A stretch of 64,000 nucleotides of DNA from Marinoscillum sp965229915 (GCF_965229915.1 NZ_CBDDJZ010000001.1:5084001-5148000), one strand, 5' to 3'; shown: positions 25,813-34,552, counted from the first letter of the stretch. Notes: a model not told the origin generated them from the letters alone. Translations and numbers: made by a program.

Positions 25813-28044
25813 TTATGGTTTGATGCCCATAATTAAGATGTCTTCTGTTTGAGGTTGTGTACCTTTCCAGCCTGCATATTCCTCACCAATAAGCATTTTC
25901 TGATCTTTCATGGATCGAGCGGCATTTTGCTCCAGGAAGTCTCGGAGCTGCGTGGTTGAATACCGTTTCCCACTTTCATTTAACTGGTTCGCAAATCCAT
26001 CAGAGCAGAGGAAGAAAGCGTCCCCCTTACTGTAGTCGATTTTTACTCGTTCGAACTTTCTGGCACCATTACCCAATGGAATGTCAATGCCCTTGTGTTC
26101 CTGCAATGCTTGCTCTAATTTCTTTACATAAAGCTTGATTCCAGTGCCTGATGCTGAATAGTAAGCAGTGCGTTTGTTGTTGTCCACGACCAGAATACCT
26201 ATTTCCAAACCGTTAGCATTTTTGGCCGAACCACTAGACTGAAGTGCTAAACTGATTTTATCATCTAAAATGGTCAGTATTTTCTCAGGAGGTAGAATCT
26301 TTTTGATTCCCACAATTTCGTTGAGTTGAGATACTGTTAATGCGGAAATAAACGCATTGGATATATCCGGATCATAACAGGAGGCCGCTACTGCTATGCG
26401 GTACCCTTTTTCTTTTCCATGCCAGTAAAAATCACTAGAAACCTTGCCTTTGGCCTCTAGTATGACAAAGGAATTTGGGAAAACGCTTATAATGCTGTGA
26501 TCTTCCCCAAGGAGTATGTCTTGCAAACTGCCAATCACGTTTTCTCGCTCCTTGAACAAAGTCAGTTCTACCAACTCCTCCTGCGATTTACCCTGATCTC
26601 GTTGCTGTTCAATGACCCCTGAAAGGTATCTGACCGCTTCAAGTGTCGGCACTTCGTTGCCTGACTCATCCAGGTATTGAACACTTTCTGTGCGGATAAG
26701 ACCTACACGTGTTTCCCTGGGCAAGTTTAAGTATTCATTGACTTTGAAGAGGTTGTAAGAGCTTTCTCCCATTCTCACAGATACCTGACTGACGGTTTTC
26801 TCCAGTTCATTTTCTATGAGCAAATCTTCCTGCTTCATCCCAAAAACAGCTCCGGACTTTTCCTCCATAGGCGAAAGTCTAAGCCCAAAAGTGAATTTAA
26901 TAATGTAAAAAACAGCAAAGGCAGTAGTGACAGTAAACGCGATGCAAACCACTACCCCAATGGACTGGACACCAAGTTGTGTCCATCGGCTATGAACCAG
27001 TAACTCTTCCTGACCAAATAATGCGACACACAGTGTACCAAACACGCCTCCAAAGCCATGAACAGGAATGGCACCAACAGGGTCGTCAAGTTTCCACTTT
27101 TCGGAAATGAGAATGTAGGCCAGGTTATGAATCAAGCCAGCAAGAAGACCAATGACAATGCTATTTATTGGTGTGACTACATTGCAACATGCCGTAATGG
27201 CGACAAGTCCCGTAAGTGAGCCTCCGATGACCTTCTCAATCAGATCTTTATTTTTTTGAGCAAATTTGGCATGCAGGTATGCGCTTAGACAGGCAGCTGC
27301 AGCAGCGAGATTGGTGTTTAGTATGATGATAGGTACAGAGGTGTCAAATCCGAGTGTACTACCTCCGTTGAACCCCCACCAGCCTAGCCAGAGGATCATC
27401 AAACCAAGGACGCTATATGCATAGTCAGAGGCTTTTACAGGTTGAATTGTTCCAAGAGCGTTGTACCTTCCTAATCTGGGACCTACGAGCCCAATCCCTA
27501 CCAGACCTACCCATGCTCCTACAGAGTGAACGACCGTAGAGCCAGCAAAGTCCATAAAACCTAAAGAAGCCAGCCATGGTTCGTTGCTCTCAATCAACAA
27601 GTTGCCCCAGGCCCAGTGACCAAATACCGGGTAGACAATAATTGCAGTAAATAACGAAGCAACGAAATAGGGGCCAAGGGCAGTACGCCCAGACATGGCT
27701 CCAGAAACAATCGTGAGTGCCGTTCCGGCGAAAGCCAACTGAAAGATGAAAAAGACATAGGTGTAGCCTTCAGTGAAATCACCTAACAACATGGTTGTGC
27801 CAATGAGGCCACCTGATGATTCGCCAAACATCAGCCCAAAGCCGATGAGAAAGAATGCCAAACTACCAGCGACCCAATCCATTAAGTTTTTGACACCTAT
27901 ACCCGAACGATGCTCGGTTTTGACTAATCCGGTTTCTAATACTTTAAATCCGGCTTGCATGAAAAATACGAGGGCAGCAGATATGAGAATCCACAGAGTG
28001 TCGACATTGCCAAATGCCTCACTAGATGGTGCAGAAGGTTCCAT
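25813..28044 (-). CDS. Ammonium transporter (Amt) fused to a PP2C/SpoIIE-like domain
   Basis: A 743-residue fusion. Residues 10-395 are a full Amt/Rh channel with about 11 membrane spans and both pore histidines: H173 in GSTVVHSVGAW and H329 in PVHGFGGVFG. The Amt tail begins GLRLSPMEEKSGA, but the usual D-x-x-HGE element is altered. A linker (about 410-515) of unknown fold leads to a SpoIIE/PP2C-like domain (about 520-743). Metal-site aspartates are seen in SSDFYW (D538), CSDGF (D682) and TEDILIMG (D735). The segment that normally reads DxTGHG is AASCYDPD (553-560), so one metal ligand and the GHG turn are missing. This suggests ammonium sensing coupled to a phosphatase or a pseudophosphatase output. 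No GlnK/GlnB gene is adjacent. Confidence 0.85.
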   Translation of the reverse strand: MEPSAPSSEAFGNVDTLWILISAALVFFMQAGFKVLETGLVKTEHRSGIGVKNLMDWVAGSLAFFLIGFGLMFGESSGGLIGTTMLLGDFTEGYTYVFFIFQLAFAGTALTIVSGAMSGRTALGPYFVASLFTAIIVYPVFGHWAWGNLLIESNEPWLASLGFMDFAGSTVVHSVGAWVGLVGIGLVGPRLGRYNALGTIQPVKASDYAYSVLGLMILWLGWWGFNGGSTLGFDTSVPIIILNTNLAAAAACLSAYLHAKFAQKNKDLIEKVIGGSLTGLVAITACCNVVTPINSIVIGLLAGLIHNLAYILISEKWKLDDPVGAIPVHGFGGVFGTLCVALFGQEELLVHSRWTQLGVQSIGVVVCIAFTVTTAFAVFYIIKFTFGLRLSPMEEKSGAVFGMKQEDLLIENELEKTVSQVSVRMGESSYNLFKVNEYLNLPRETRVGLIRTESVQYLDESGNEVPTLEAVRYLSGVIEQQRDQGKSQEELVELTLFKERENVIGSLQDILLGEDHSIISVFPNSFVILEAKGKVSSDFYWHGKEKGYRIAVAASCYDPDISNAFISALTVSQLNEIVGIKKILPPEKILTILDDKISLALQSSGSAKNANGLEIGILVVDNNKRTAYYSASGTGIKLYVKKLEQALQEHKGIDIPLGNGARKFERVKIDYSKGDAFFLCSDGFANQLNESGKRYSTTQLRDFLEQNAARSMKDQKMLIGEEYAGWKGTQPQTEDILIMGIKP

Positions 28045-28269
28045 TGTGATTGTTGGTTGGTTAAAAAATCACGTTAAAGTTATAATGGAAATGCTTCTAA
28101 TATTGTTAAAAAGGATATTGGTATTGTAAAAATACAATAATTTAAAAATTCATGAGGAATTTTTAAGAAGTGATGAAAATGTAGTTATAAAATTAGGTAA
28201 AAAATGTATTTATCAAAATAATAAATTGAAAAATGATTTATTGTAAAATATAATACTGATAAATAGCTC
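28045..28269. other. AT-rich upstream region of the Amt fusion gene with two perfect inverted repeats
   Basis: Very AT-rich 225 bases. It contains TTAAAAATTC-ATGAG-GAATTTTTAA (28142-28166, 10-bp perfect arms) and ATTGTA-AAAA-TACAAT (28123-28138). These lie about 80-120 bases before the Amt start codon, where an operator would be expected. They also follow the TPR gene stop, but without GC stems they are poor terminators. I found no sigma-54 GG/GC element. Confidence 0.5.
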
Positions 28270-28593
28270 TTAATCATTCTCAAACTGAAAGTTGAGGTAA
28301 GCGGAGTTAAGTTCACGCAGTGCGTGAGCTTCATTCAAAGATTCTGCTTTGGCAATTCCTTTTTGATAGATGCTTTCAGCACGGTCCATATGACCCAACT
28401 CGGAATGAAGTGCGGCGGCATGATAGTAAGTGCCTATGTAGTCTGGATGGTTTTCTAACAAATCGTCAAACAATTCGCTGCTTTTAGCTTTATTAATAGG
28501 AAGGTATTCCAGTGCCAACGCATATTTGGAAAAAGCGTCATTCGGGTCTTCTTGAAGGAACTTTTCTAGTTGTTTGATTCGGTCTGGATTCAT
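28270..28593 (-). CDS. Small tetratricopeptide-repeat protein
   Basis: A 107-residue soluble protein made of about two and a half TPR units: DPNDAFSKYALALEYL (residues 16-31) and HPDYIGTYYHAAALHSELGHMDRAESIYQKG (49-79, quoted by its range) match the TPR spacing. No signal peptide. TPR proteins mediate protein-protein contact; the partner is unknown. It is upstream of the Amt fusion on the same strand but separated by 225 AT-rich bases, and it is divergent from etfB with a 77-base gap. Confidence 0.8.
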   Translation of the reverse strand: MNPDRIKQLEKFLQEDPNDAFSKYALALEYLPINKAKSSELFDDLLENHPDYIGTYYHAAALHSELGHMDRAESIYQKGIAKAESLNEAHALRELNSAYLNFQFEND

Positions 28594-28636
28594 CGCGCTG
28601 ATTTTTATTTATTTGATTATTGGCTAACTTCGAAAG

Positions 28637-28644
28637 CAAATTTA
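28637..28644 (-). promoter_or_regulatory. Putative -7 box for the TPR gene
   Basis: Minus strand TAAATTTG matches TAnnTTTG, about 44 bases upstream of the TPR start, within the etfB leader. No -33 TTG at the right spacing. Confidence 0.35.
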
Positions 28645-28670
28645 AATAAGCAATTTTTCCCTGAAATTTT

Positions 28671-29408
28671 ATGAAAATACTTGTTTGTATAACGCACGTT
28701 CCGGATACAACGTCAAAGATTTCTTTTACGGATAACAACACCAAATTCGACAAAACTGGGGTGCAGTTTATCATCGGCCCCTATGATGATTATGCACTTG
28801 CCAGAGCGGTGGAACTAAAGGAGGCTAGCGGAGGCTCCATCACGGTGCTTAATGTAGGAGAAGCAGAGACAGAACCTACTATTAGAAAGGCCCTTGCAAT
28901 AGGTGCTGATGATGCCATTAGAGTGAATGCATTTCCTACAGATGCTTATTTTGTGGCTAAGCAAATCGCTAAGGTAGCCGAAGAAGGTGAATATGATTTG
29001 ATCTTGATGGGACGTGAGTCTATCGACTTCAATGGAGGTCAGGTTCACAGTATGGTTGGCGAACTTATGGGCTTACCGTCAGTATCTCCAGTGATGGTTT
29101 TAGATGTAGAGGGAACTACAGCTAAAATCCAGCGGGAGATAGAAGGTGGTAAAGAATACATGGAACTGGAGTTGCCATTTGTGGCGGGATGCCAGGAGCC
29201 AATAGCCGAATGGAAGATTCCGAACATGAGAGGAATCATGTCTGCTCGTACAAAACCCCTAAACGTAGTAGAGCCAACTGGCGATGAATCCCCAGTAAAA
29301 TCAGAGAGTTTTGAGATGCCACCTGCCAAAGGCGATGTAAAACTCATCGATCCGGATAATCTGGATGAACTAGTAAACCTATTGAAGAACGACGCAAAAG
29401 TATTATAA
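28671..29408 (+). CDS. etfB: Electron transfer flavoprotein subunit beta
   Basis: AMP-binding small subunit of ETF, which carries electrons from acyl-CoA and other dehydrogenases to ETF-quinone oxidoreductase. The 245-residue sequence has the family N-terminus KILVCITHVPDTTSKI, the DDYALARAVELKE helix and the ILMGRESIDFNGGQV nucleotide-loop motif (near residue 105), followed by the recognition-loop segment PSVSPVMVLDV. The etfA start follows two bases after the stop codon, so the subunits are cotranscribed. First gene of a four-gene operon. Confidence 0.96.
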   Translation: MKILVCITHVPDTTSKISFTDNNTKFDKTGVQFIIGPYDDYALARAVELKEASGGSITVLNVGEAETEPTIRKALAIGADDAIRVNAFPTDAYFVAKQIAKVAEEGEYDLILMGRESIDFNGGQVHSMVGELMGLPSVSPVMVLDVEGTTAKIQREIEGGKEYMELELPFVAGCQEPIAEWKIPNMRGIMSARTKPLNVVEPTGDESPVKSESFEMPPAKGDVKLIDPDNLDELVNLLKNDAKVL

Positions 29409-29409
29409 G

Positions 29410-30366
29410 ATGTCAGCATTAGCATTTGTAGAAATAGAAGAAGGATTAGTTAAAAAGTCATCACTGGAAGCAGTTAGCTATGCTTCATCAGTGGAAGGTG
29501 AGGTTACAGCTATCGTATTTGGTGCATTGAACGATGGTGAAGCTGATAAGATTGGCGCCGCTGGAGCCGCCAAAGTACTTCATGTATCGGATGATGAATT
29601 GGCCCAGCCAAACATCATGGCCTATGCGTCAGCTATTGCTGAAGCAATGGAAAAAGAAGGAAGTAGTCTGCTGGTACTGGCCAAATCGTCCCTTGGAGAC
29701 CCGGTATCAGCAAGAGTAGCTATCAAGGTCAACGCATCACTAGCCACCAACGTAGTAGATCTTCCAGACACCTCGGATGGATTTAAAGTGAAATGTAGCA
29801 TTTACACAGGCAAGGCTTTTGCCATCAATACCTTGTCTGGAGATAAGAAAATCCTTGGGTTGAAGAAGAATGCCGTGGCTGTAAAAGAAGATGGAGGATC
29901 TGCATCCTTAGAGAACTTTGCTCCAGCTAAAAATGAAGCTGATTTTAAAGTAAAAGTGACCAACAGAGAAAAGGCAACAGGCGAAATATTGCTTCCAGAA
30001 GCTGATCTGGTAGTGTCTGGTGGTCGGGGTTTAAAAGGTCCTGAAAATTGGGGAATGATTGAAGAGTTGGCTAAAACTATCGGTGCGGCAACTGGGTGTA
30101 GCAAGCCTGTGTCTGATATGGACTGGAGACCACACCACGAACATGTTGGCCAAACGGGTGTGAAAGTGAGCCCTTCTTTATACATTGCAGTCGGTATATC
30201 TGGAGCGATTCAGCACTTGGCTGGGGTGAACTCATCGAAATACATTTTAGTAATAAATAAAGACCCGGAGGCACCATTTTTTAAAGCTGCAGATTATGGA
30301 GTAGTGGGTGATGCTTTTGAGGTAGTACCTAAACTAACTGAAGCTATCAAAGCACAGCAAGGTTAA
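29410..30366 (+). CDS. etfA: Electron transfer flavoprotein subunit alpha
   Basis: FAD-binding large subunit, 318 residues. The C-terminal FAD domain is intact: VVSGGRGLKGPENWGMIEEL (from about residue 200), GATGCSKPVSDMDWRPHHE, GQTGVKVSPSLYIAVGISGA and the INKDPEAPFFKAADYG block. The N-terminal domain resembles EtfB, as usual. The last base of its stop codon is the first base of the next start codon (TAATG), so the nuclease-like gene behind it is translationally coupled. Confidence 0.96.
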   Translation: MSALAFVEIEEGLVKKSSLEAVSYASSVEGEVTAIVFGALNDGEADKIGAAGAAKVLHVSDDELAQPNIMAYASAIAEAMEKEGSSLLVLAKSSLGDPVSARVAIKVNASLATNVVDLPDTSDGFKVKCSIYTGKAFAINTLSGDKKILGLKKNAVAVKEDGGSASLENFAPAKNEADFKVKVTNREKATGEILLPEADLVVSGGRGLKGPENWGMIEELAKTIGAATGCSKPVSDMDWRPHHEHVGQTGVKVSPSLYIAVGISGAIQHLAGVNSSKYILVINKDPEAPFFKAADYGVVGDAFEVVPKLTEAIKAQQG

Positions 30367-30962
30367 TGGCAGATAAAATTAAACTAGAAATACTCGGACT
30401 TTCTTCAAGTCAGTCACAATCGGGCTCATTCGCCCTTGTTTTAGGAGAAGTAGGCTCCAACAGGAGACTACCGATTATCATTGGTATGTTCGAAGCTCAG
30501 GCTATAGCTATTGAGATAGAGAAGATCACCCCTAATCGTCCGATGACACATGACCTATTCAAGTCATTTGCCTTTAATATTGGCTATGATATCAAGGAGA
30601 TTTATATCTCTGACTTGAAGGAAGGAGTATTTTTTGCCAAGATTCTATGCGAAAGCAATGGTAAAGAGTTTGAAATTGATGCAAGACCATCAGATGCTAT
30701 AGCCATAGGTCTTCGTTTCAATGTGGATATTTACACCAATGAGTCGATCTTGACTGAAGCAGGTATCGTGCTTACCGATGAAGAGGAGGAGATTACCGAT
30801 GTGAAGCAAAAATCCAGTCAATCGAGTAAGCCAGAGCCAGTCGCTAAGAAAATGGAAGACCTTCCATCTGATCAGCTAAATAAACTATTGGATGAGGCAT
30901 TAGCTCAAGAGGATTATGAGCGTGCAGCCAAGATCAGGGACGAAATCAATCGAAGAAACTAA
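30366..30962 (+). CDS. Bifunctional nuclease (DUF151) domain protein with C-terminal UVR motif
   Basis: A 198-residue protein. Residues 1-135 form the DUF151/BFN domain (LPIIIGMFEAQAIAIEIE, RPMTHDLFKSF, IDARPSDAIAIGLRF), named after a plant protein reported to have RNase and DNase activity. The C-terminus (about 160-198) is a UvrB/UvrC-like UVR helix pair (LNKLLDEALAQEDYERAAKI). This combination is common in Bacteroidota. Coupling to etfA by a one-base overlap is striking but functional linkage is unknown. Nuclease activity is not shown for bacterial members as far as I know. Confidence 0.85.
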   Translation: MADKIKLEILGLSSSQSQSGSFALVLGEVGSNRRLPIIIGMFEAQAIAIEIEKITPNRPMTHDLFKSFAFNIGYDIKEIYISDLKEGVFFAKILCESNGKEFEIDARPSDAIAIGLRFNVDIYTNESILTEAGIVLTDEEEEITDVKQKSSQSSKPEPVAKKMEDLPSDQLNKLLDEALAQEDYERAAKIRDEINRRN

Positions 30963-30971
30963 CATTTGTTC

Positions 30972-32258
30972 ATGGATATTGTAAGGGCTGCAATTGGCCT
31001 CATTTTTATCGTTGGGGTTGCATTTGCCTTTTCTCTTAACCGAAAGTCTATCGACTGGAGACTCGTAGGTACAGGCATAGGATTGCAGTTGATTTTCGGT
31101 ATTCTTATAACACAAATTAATTTTGTGAGGGCTGCGTTTAACTGGGTAAGTAACCAGTTCGTGGTTCTTCTGAGTTTTGCTGATGAAGGATCCAATTTCC
31201 TTTTTGGTAGTTTAATGGATACTGAGAATATGGGCTTCATATTCGCTCTGAAAGTACTACCAACAGTCATTTTCTTTTCCACCTTAACATCCGGTCTTTA
31301 TTATCTGGGTGTATTGCAATGGATTGTCAAAGGTATAGCCTGGGTAATGGCCAGAACCATGAAACTATCTGGTGCAGAATCATTATCAGCCGCAGGTAAT
31401 ATCTTTTTGGGTCAGACGGAAGCCCCATTGCTGGTAAGACCTTTTGTTCCCAATATGACCCGTTCAGAACTGATGTGTTTGATGACGGGAGGTATGGCTA
31501 CTATCGCTGGAGGTGTACTAGCGGGATATGTAGCATTTCTAGGAGGAGGCGATCCGTCTCAGCAAGAGAAGTTTGCAGCTTACCTGTTGAGTGCCTCTAT
31601 TATGAATGCACCGGCAGCCATTGTGATGTCCAAAATCATGCTTCCGGAGCTTTACAAAGACCAAATCAATACTGACCTGACAGTGTCTACTGACACCATG
31701 GGAGTGAATCTGGTCGATGCGTTGGCAAGAGGGGCCAGTGATGGGCTGAAATTGGCGCTGAACATTGGCGCTATGTTGCTGGCTTTTATAGCCATTATTG
31801 CTGCAGTGAATTACTTGCTCATGGCCATCGGAGACTTTACAGGACTGAATGCACTTATAGTATCTTCAACTGATGGAAGTTTTGATGGATTTTCATTGGA
31901 GTATCTTCTCGGTCAAATCTTCAGAGTTTTCGCCTTCATGATCGGTGTGGAATGGGATCAATCCTTACAGGTTGGAAGCCTTCTTGGACAAAAGGTTGTG
32001 GTGAATGAATTTGTGGCTTATCTAGGTTTGTCTGAGTTTGTTGCTGCTGGGGTGTTGGACGATAAGTCAGTAGTCATTGCCACTTACGCGTTGTGCGGGT
32101 TTGCCAATTTTAGTTCTATTGCCATTCAAATAGGAGGAATAGGAGGTATGGCACCAACCCAGCAGGGCAATATCTCTAAGCTTGGTATGCGCGCATTGGT
32201 AGCAGCTACTCTAGCTACCATGATGACTGCAGCTATAGCCGGGGCTCTGATGGGCTAG
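30972..32258 (+). CDS. nupC: Concentrative nucleoside transporter, NupC family
   Basis: Cation-coupled nucleoside uptake protein of 428 residues with about ten hydrophobic spans. CNT-family motifs are seen: NIFLGQTEAPLLVRPF (near residue 140), LMTGGMATIAGGVLAGYV, and the C-terminal GFANFSSIAIQIGGIGGMAP. An in-frame TTG at 30966 would add two residues; the ATG at 30972 is preferred. It is the last gene of the etfBA-nuclease operon, nine bases after the nuclease gene, and convergent with mgsA. Confidence 0.92.
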   Translation: MDIVRAAIGLIFIVGVAFAFSLNRKSIDWRLVGTGIGLQLIFGILITQINFVRAAFNWVSNQFVVLLSFADEGSNFLFGSLMDTENMGFIFALKVLPTVIFFSTLTSGLYYLGVLQWIVKGIAWVMARTMKLSGAESLSAAGNIFLGQTEAPLLVRPFVPNMTRSELMCLMTGGMATIAGGVLAGYVAFLGGGDPSQQEKFAAYLLSASIMNAPAAIVMSKIMLPELYKDQINTDLTVSTDTMGVNLVDALARGASDGLKLALNIGAMLLAFIAIIAAVNYLLMAIGDFTGLNALIVSSTDGSFDGFSLEYLLGQIFRVFAFMIGVEWDQSLQVGSLLGQKVVVNEFVAYLGLSEFVAAGVLDDKSVVIATYALCGFANFSSIAIQIGGIGGMAPTQQGNISKLGMRALVAATLATMMTAAIAGALMG

Positions 32259-32302
32259 CTATCCTTATACAGCTAGTTCATTTACCGCTGCAGCTTGCCT
32301 AA

Positions 32303-32671
32303 TTAGAAAGATTTGAGTTTACTATCCATCATCAGCTGCGCTGCAGCCGGGTTGGTGGCCAATGGAATATTATGCACATCGCATATTCGCATAAGCATTT
32401 GTACATCTGGTTCATGTGGGTGTTTGTCCATTGGGTCTCTAAAGAAGATGACCAGATCAAGCTTCTTCTCGGCAGCTTCAGCTGCTATTTGCGCATCACC
32501 CCCAAGAGGTCCTGACAGGTATTTATGCACCTTTAAACCTGCTTTTTCGGCATGAGAGCCTGTTGTTCCCGTGGAAATCAATTCTACTTTTGCCAGGTGC
32601 TCTTTATAGTTCAATAAAAAGGCGACCATATCGGCCTTTTTTCCATCGTGAGCTATGATTGCTATTTTCAT
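32303..32671 (-). CDS. mgsA: Methylglyoxal synthase
   Basis: Converts dihydroxyacetone phosphate to methylglyoxal and phosphate, a bypass that relieves sugar-phosphate stress. The 122-residue sequence has all landmarks: IAIIAHDGKKADMV at the N-terminus, STGTTG (phosphate loop), SGPLGGDAQIAA with the catalytic aspartate, IFFRDPMDKHPHEPDV and NIPLATNPAAAQLM. It lies behind pckA on the same strand, separated by a strong terminator, so it is probably transcribed on its own from the short gap. Confidence 0.96.
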   Translation of the reverse strand: MKIAIIAHDGKKADMVAFLLNYKEHLAKVELISTGTTGSHAEKAGLKVHKYLSGPLGGDAQIAAEAAEKKLDLVIFFRDPMDKHPHEPDVQMLMRICDVHNIPLATNPAAAQLMMDSKLKSF

Positions 32672-32683
32672 GCGGTAATTTTA

Positions 32684-32722
32684 CACAAAAAAATGAGGAC
32701 ACCCTACTAGGTGCCCTCATTT
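32684..32722 (-). terminator. Intrinsic terminator of the proximal pckA gene
   Basis: Minus strand: a 13-bp stem (one G-U pair) with a six-base loop followed by seven U residues, 24 bases after the pckA stop codon and just ahead of mgsA. Confidence 0.92.
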
Positions 32723-32745
32723 GCTCTACTAATCTGCTATGAAAA

Positions 32746-34380
32746 TTAGAGTGTGGATTCTTCCACGAAAGCCAGGTTAGGTTGAGGCTCTCCACTTAGT
32801 ATTTCATCATTGGCAAATTCTCTGAACTGATCAAAGTTGGCTTTGAATTTATCAGCCAGCTGATTCGCTTTTTCATAAAATGCCTTATCATTTTGCCATG
32901 TTTCTTTCGGACTAAGAATCTCGTTAGGAACACCAGGACACGTGGTAGGCATTTCAGCTCCGAAGATGGAGTGGTTTCGGTAACCCACATTATCCAATAC
33001 TCCTGAAAGTGCTGCTGTGATCATGGCTCTGGTATACTTCAAGCGGATTCTGCTACCAACACCGTACGGGCCGCCAGTCCATCCAGTATTGACCAACCAG
33101 ACATTCACTTCATTTTCTTCCATTTTCTGACCCAGTAGCTCTGCATATCTGGTAGGATGCAATGGCATGAATGGTGCCCCAAAACACGCTGAGAATACCG
33201 GCTGAGGTTCTGTTACTCCTGCTTCTGTTCCCGCGACTTTTGAAGTATAGCCAGATATGAAGTGATACATAGTCTGACCCTTGGTCAATCTCATGATTGG
33301 AGGCATCACACCAAAAGCATCACAGGTGAGGAAGAAGATGTTTTTAGGAACTCCACCAATAGATGGCTTAACAGTATTTCGAATGTGATCTATCGGATAG
33401 GATACCCTGGTATTCTCTGTTACCTCCGTATTGGAGAAGTCAACAGTACGCGTATTTGGTATAAACCTGGTATTCTCCAGAATGGCGCCATACTTAATTG
33501 CATTCCAAATATCGGGCTCATTTTCTTCTGTAAGGTCAATTACTTTGGCATAACATCCACCTTCAAAGTTGAATACGTTCGTTTTAGTCCATCCGTGTTC
33601 ATCATCACCTATGAGAAGTCTGTTTGGATCGGCAGATAGAGTGGTCTTACCTGTGCCAGATAGTCCAAAAAAGATGGCAGTATCGTGCTCTTCTATTCCC
33701 ATGTTGGCAGAGCAGTGCATTGGGAGTACTTTGTCCTTAGTTGGTAGCAGGAAGTTAAGTACTGAGAAGATGCCTTTTTTCATTTCACCAGAGTAGGCTG
33801 TGCCCCCTATCAAAATCATGCGCTTGGTCATGTTGAGAATGGCGAAATTCGTTTGTCTCACACCATCAGTCTCAGGGTCCGCTTCGAATTCAGGACAAGC
33901 AATGATGGTGAAGTTTGGTACAAAGTCTTCCAGTTTATAATCCGGTGGATTGATGAACATATTGTAACAGAAGAGGTTGTGCCAAGCCATGGTGTTGACC
34001 ACACGAAGTTTGAGTTGATGGGAGGTGTCAGCACCTGCATATGCATCTCTTACGTAGACTTTTTTGTCTTCAAGGTACCCGATCATTTTTGCGTAGATGC
34101 GATCAAAGCTTTCAGGAGATATTGGTTTGTTGATTTTACCCCACCAGACTTCTTTTTCTGTTAGTTCGTCCTTCACAATGAAACGATCCTGTGGAGAGCG
34201 TCCTGTAAATTTTCCTGTATCACACATTAGGGCACCTGTATCTGTCAGATGACCTTCGTTTTCTCTCACAGCTATTTCTGTGAGTTCAGTAGCAGTAAGG
34301 TTCCAAAAGGCTTGCTTTACTTTTTTCACGCCTGCAGCTTCTAGACCGCATTTGGTGGATTTTAGACCGAATTCTTCCAT
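32746..34380 (-). CDS. pckA: Phosphoenolpyruvate carboxykinase (ATP), copy 1
   Basis: Gluconeogenic enzyme forming PEP from oxaloacetate and ATP. The 544-residue protein has the kinase P-loop GLSGTGKTTLSADPNRLL, the metal-site segment IGDDEHGW, MHCSANMG, and substrate-binding TGRSPQDRF and YSGEMKKGIF. The start at 34380 (MEEFGLKS) is chosen because it aligns with the start of copy 2; the reading frame stays open to an ATG at 34473, but the added residues look non-coding. Compared with copy 2, long stretches are identical and I estimate about 80 percent identity by eye. Each copy has its own terminator. Confidence 0.95.
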   Translation of the reverse strand: MEEFGLKSTKCGLEAAGVKKVKQAFWNLTATELTEIAVRENEGHLTDTGALMCDTGKFTGRSPQDRFIVKDELTEKEVWWGKINKPISPESFDRIYAKMIGYLEDKKVYVRDAYAGADTSHQLKLRVVNTMAWHNLFCYNMFINPPDYKLEDFVPNFTIIACPEFEADPETDGVRQTNFAILNMTKRMILIGGTAYSGEMKKGIFSVLNFLLPTKDKVLPMHCSANMGIEEHDTAIFFGLSGTGKTTLSADPNRLLIGDDEHGWTKTNVFNFEGGCYAKVIDLTEENEPDIWNAIKYGAILENTRFIPNTRTVDFSNTEVTENTRVSYPIDHIRNTVKPSIGGVPKNIFFLTCDAFGVMPPIMRLTKGQTMYHFISGYTSKVAGTEAGVTEPQPVFSACFGAPFMPLHPTRYAELLGQKMEENEVNVWLVNTGWTGGPYGVGSRIRLKYTRAMITAALSGVLDNVGYRNHSIFGAEMPTTCPGVPNEILSPKETWQNDKAFYEKANQLADKFKANFDQFREFANDEILSGEPQPNLAFVEESTL

Positions 34381-34493
34381 GTTTTTTCGTTGTTGATTAA
34401 GACTACACGAAGATCGCTCACCGAACATCCGCAATCGATGACCTGGGTCATTGAGTACTGTGACTTGATGCATGGAGGTTGCTGTTATTTGTC

Positions 34494-34529
34494 AAAAAAA
34501 AAGCTCAATCTGTGTAGACTGAGCTTTTT
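34494..34529 (-). terminator. Intrinsic terminator of the distal pckA gene
   Basis: Minus strand: 11-bp stem (AAGCTCAGTCT pairing across a four-base loop, one G-U) followed by a run of nine U residues, 24 bases after the stop of pckA copy 2. It separates the two pckA transcripts. Confidence 0.9.
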
Positions 34530-34552
34530 CGTTAGGTGGGTGATTTTAATAA

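Noticed and set aside
28045..28269. Sigma-54 promoter for the Amt fusion
   Set aside because: No GG/GC pair at -24/-12 spacing in this AT-rich region.
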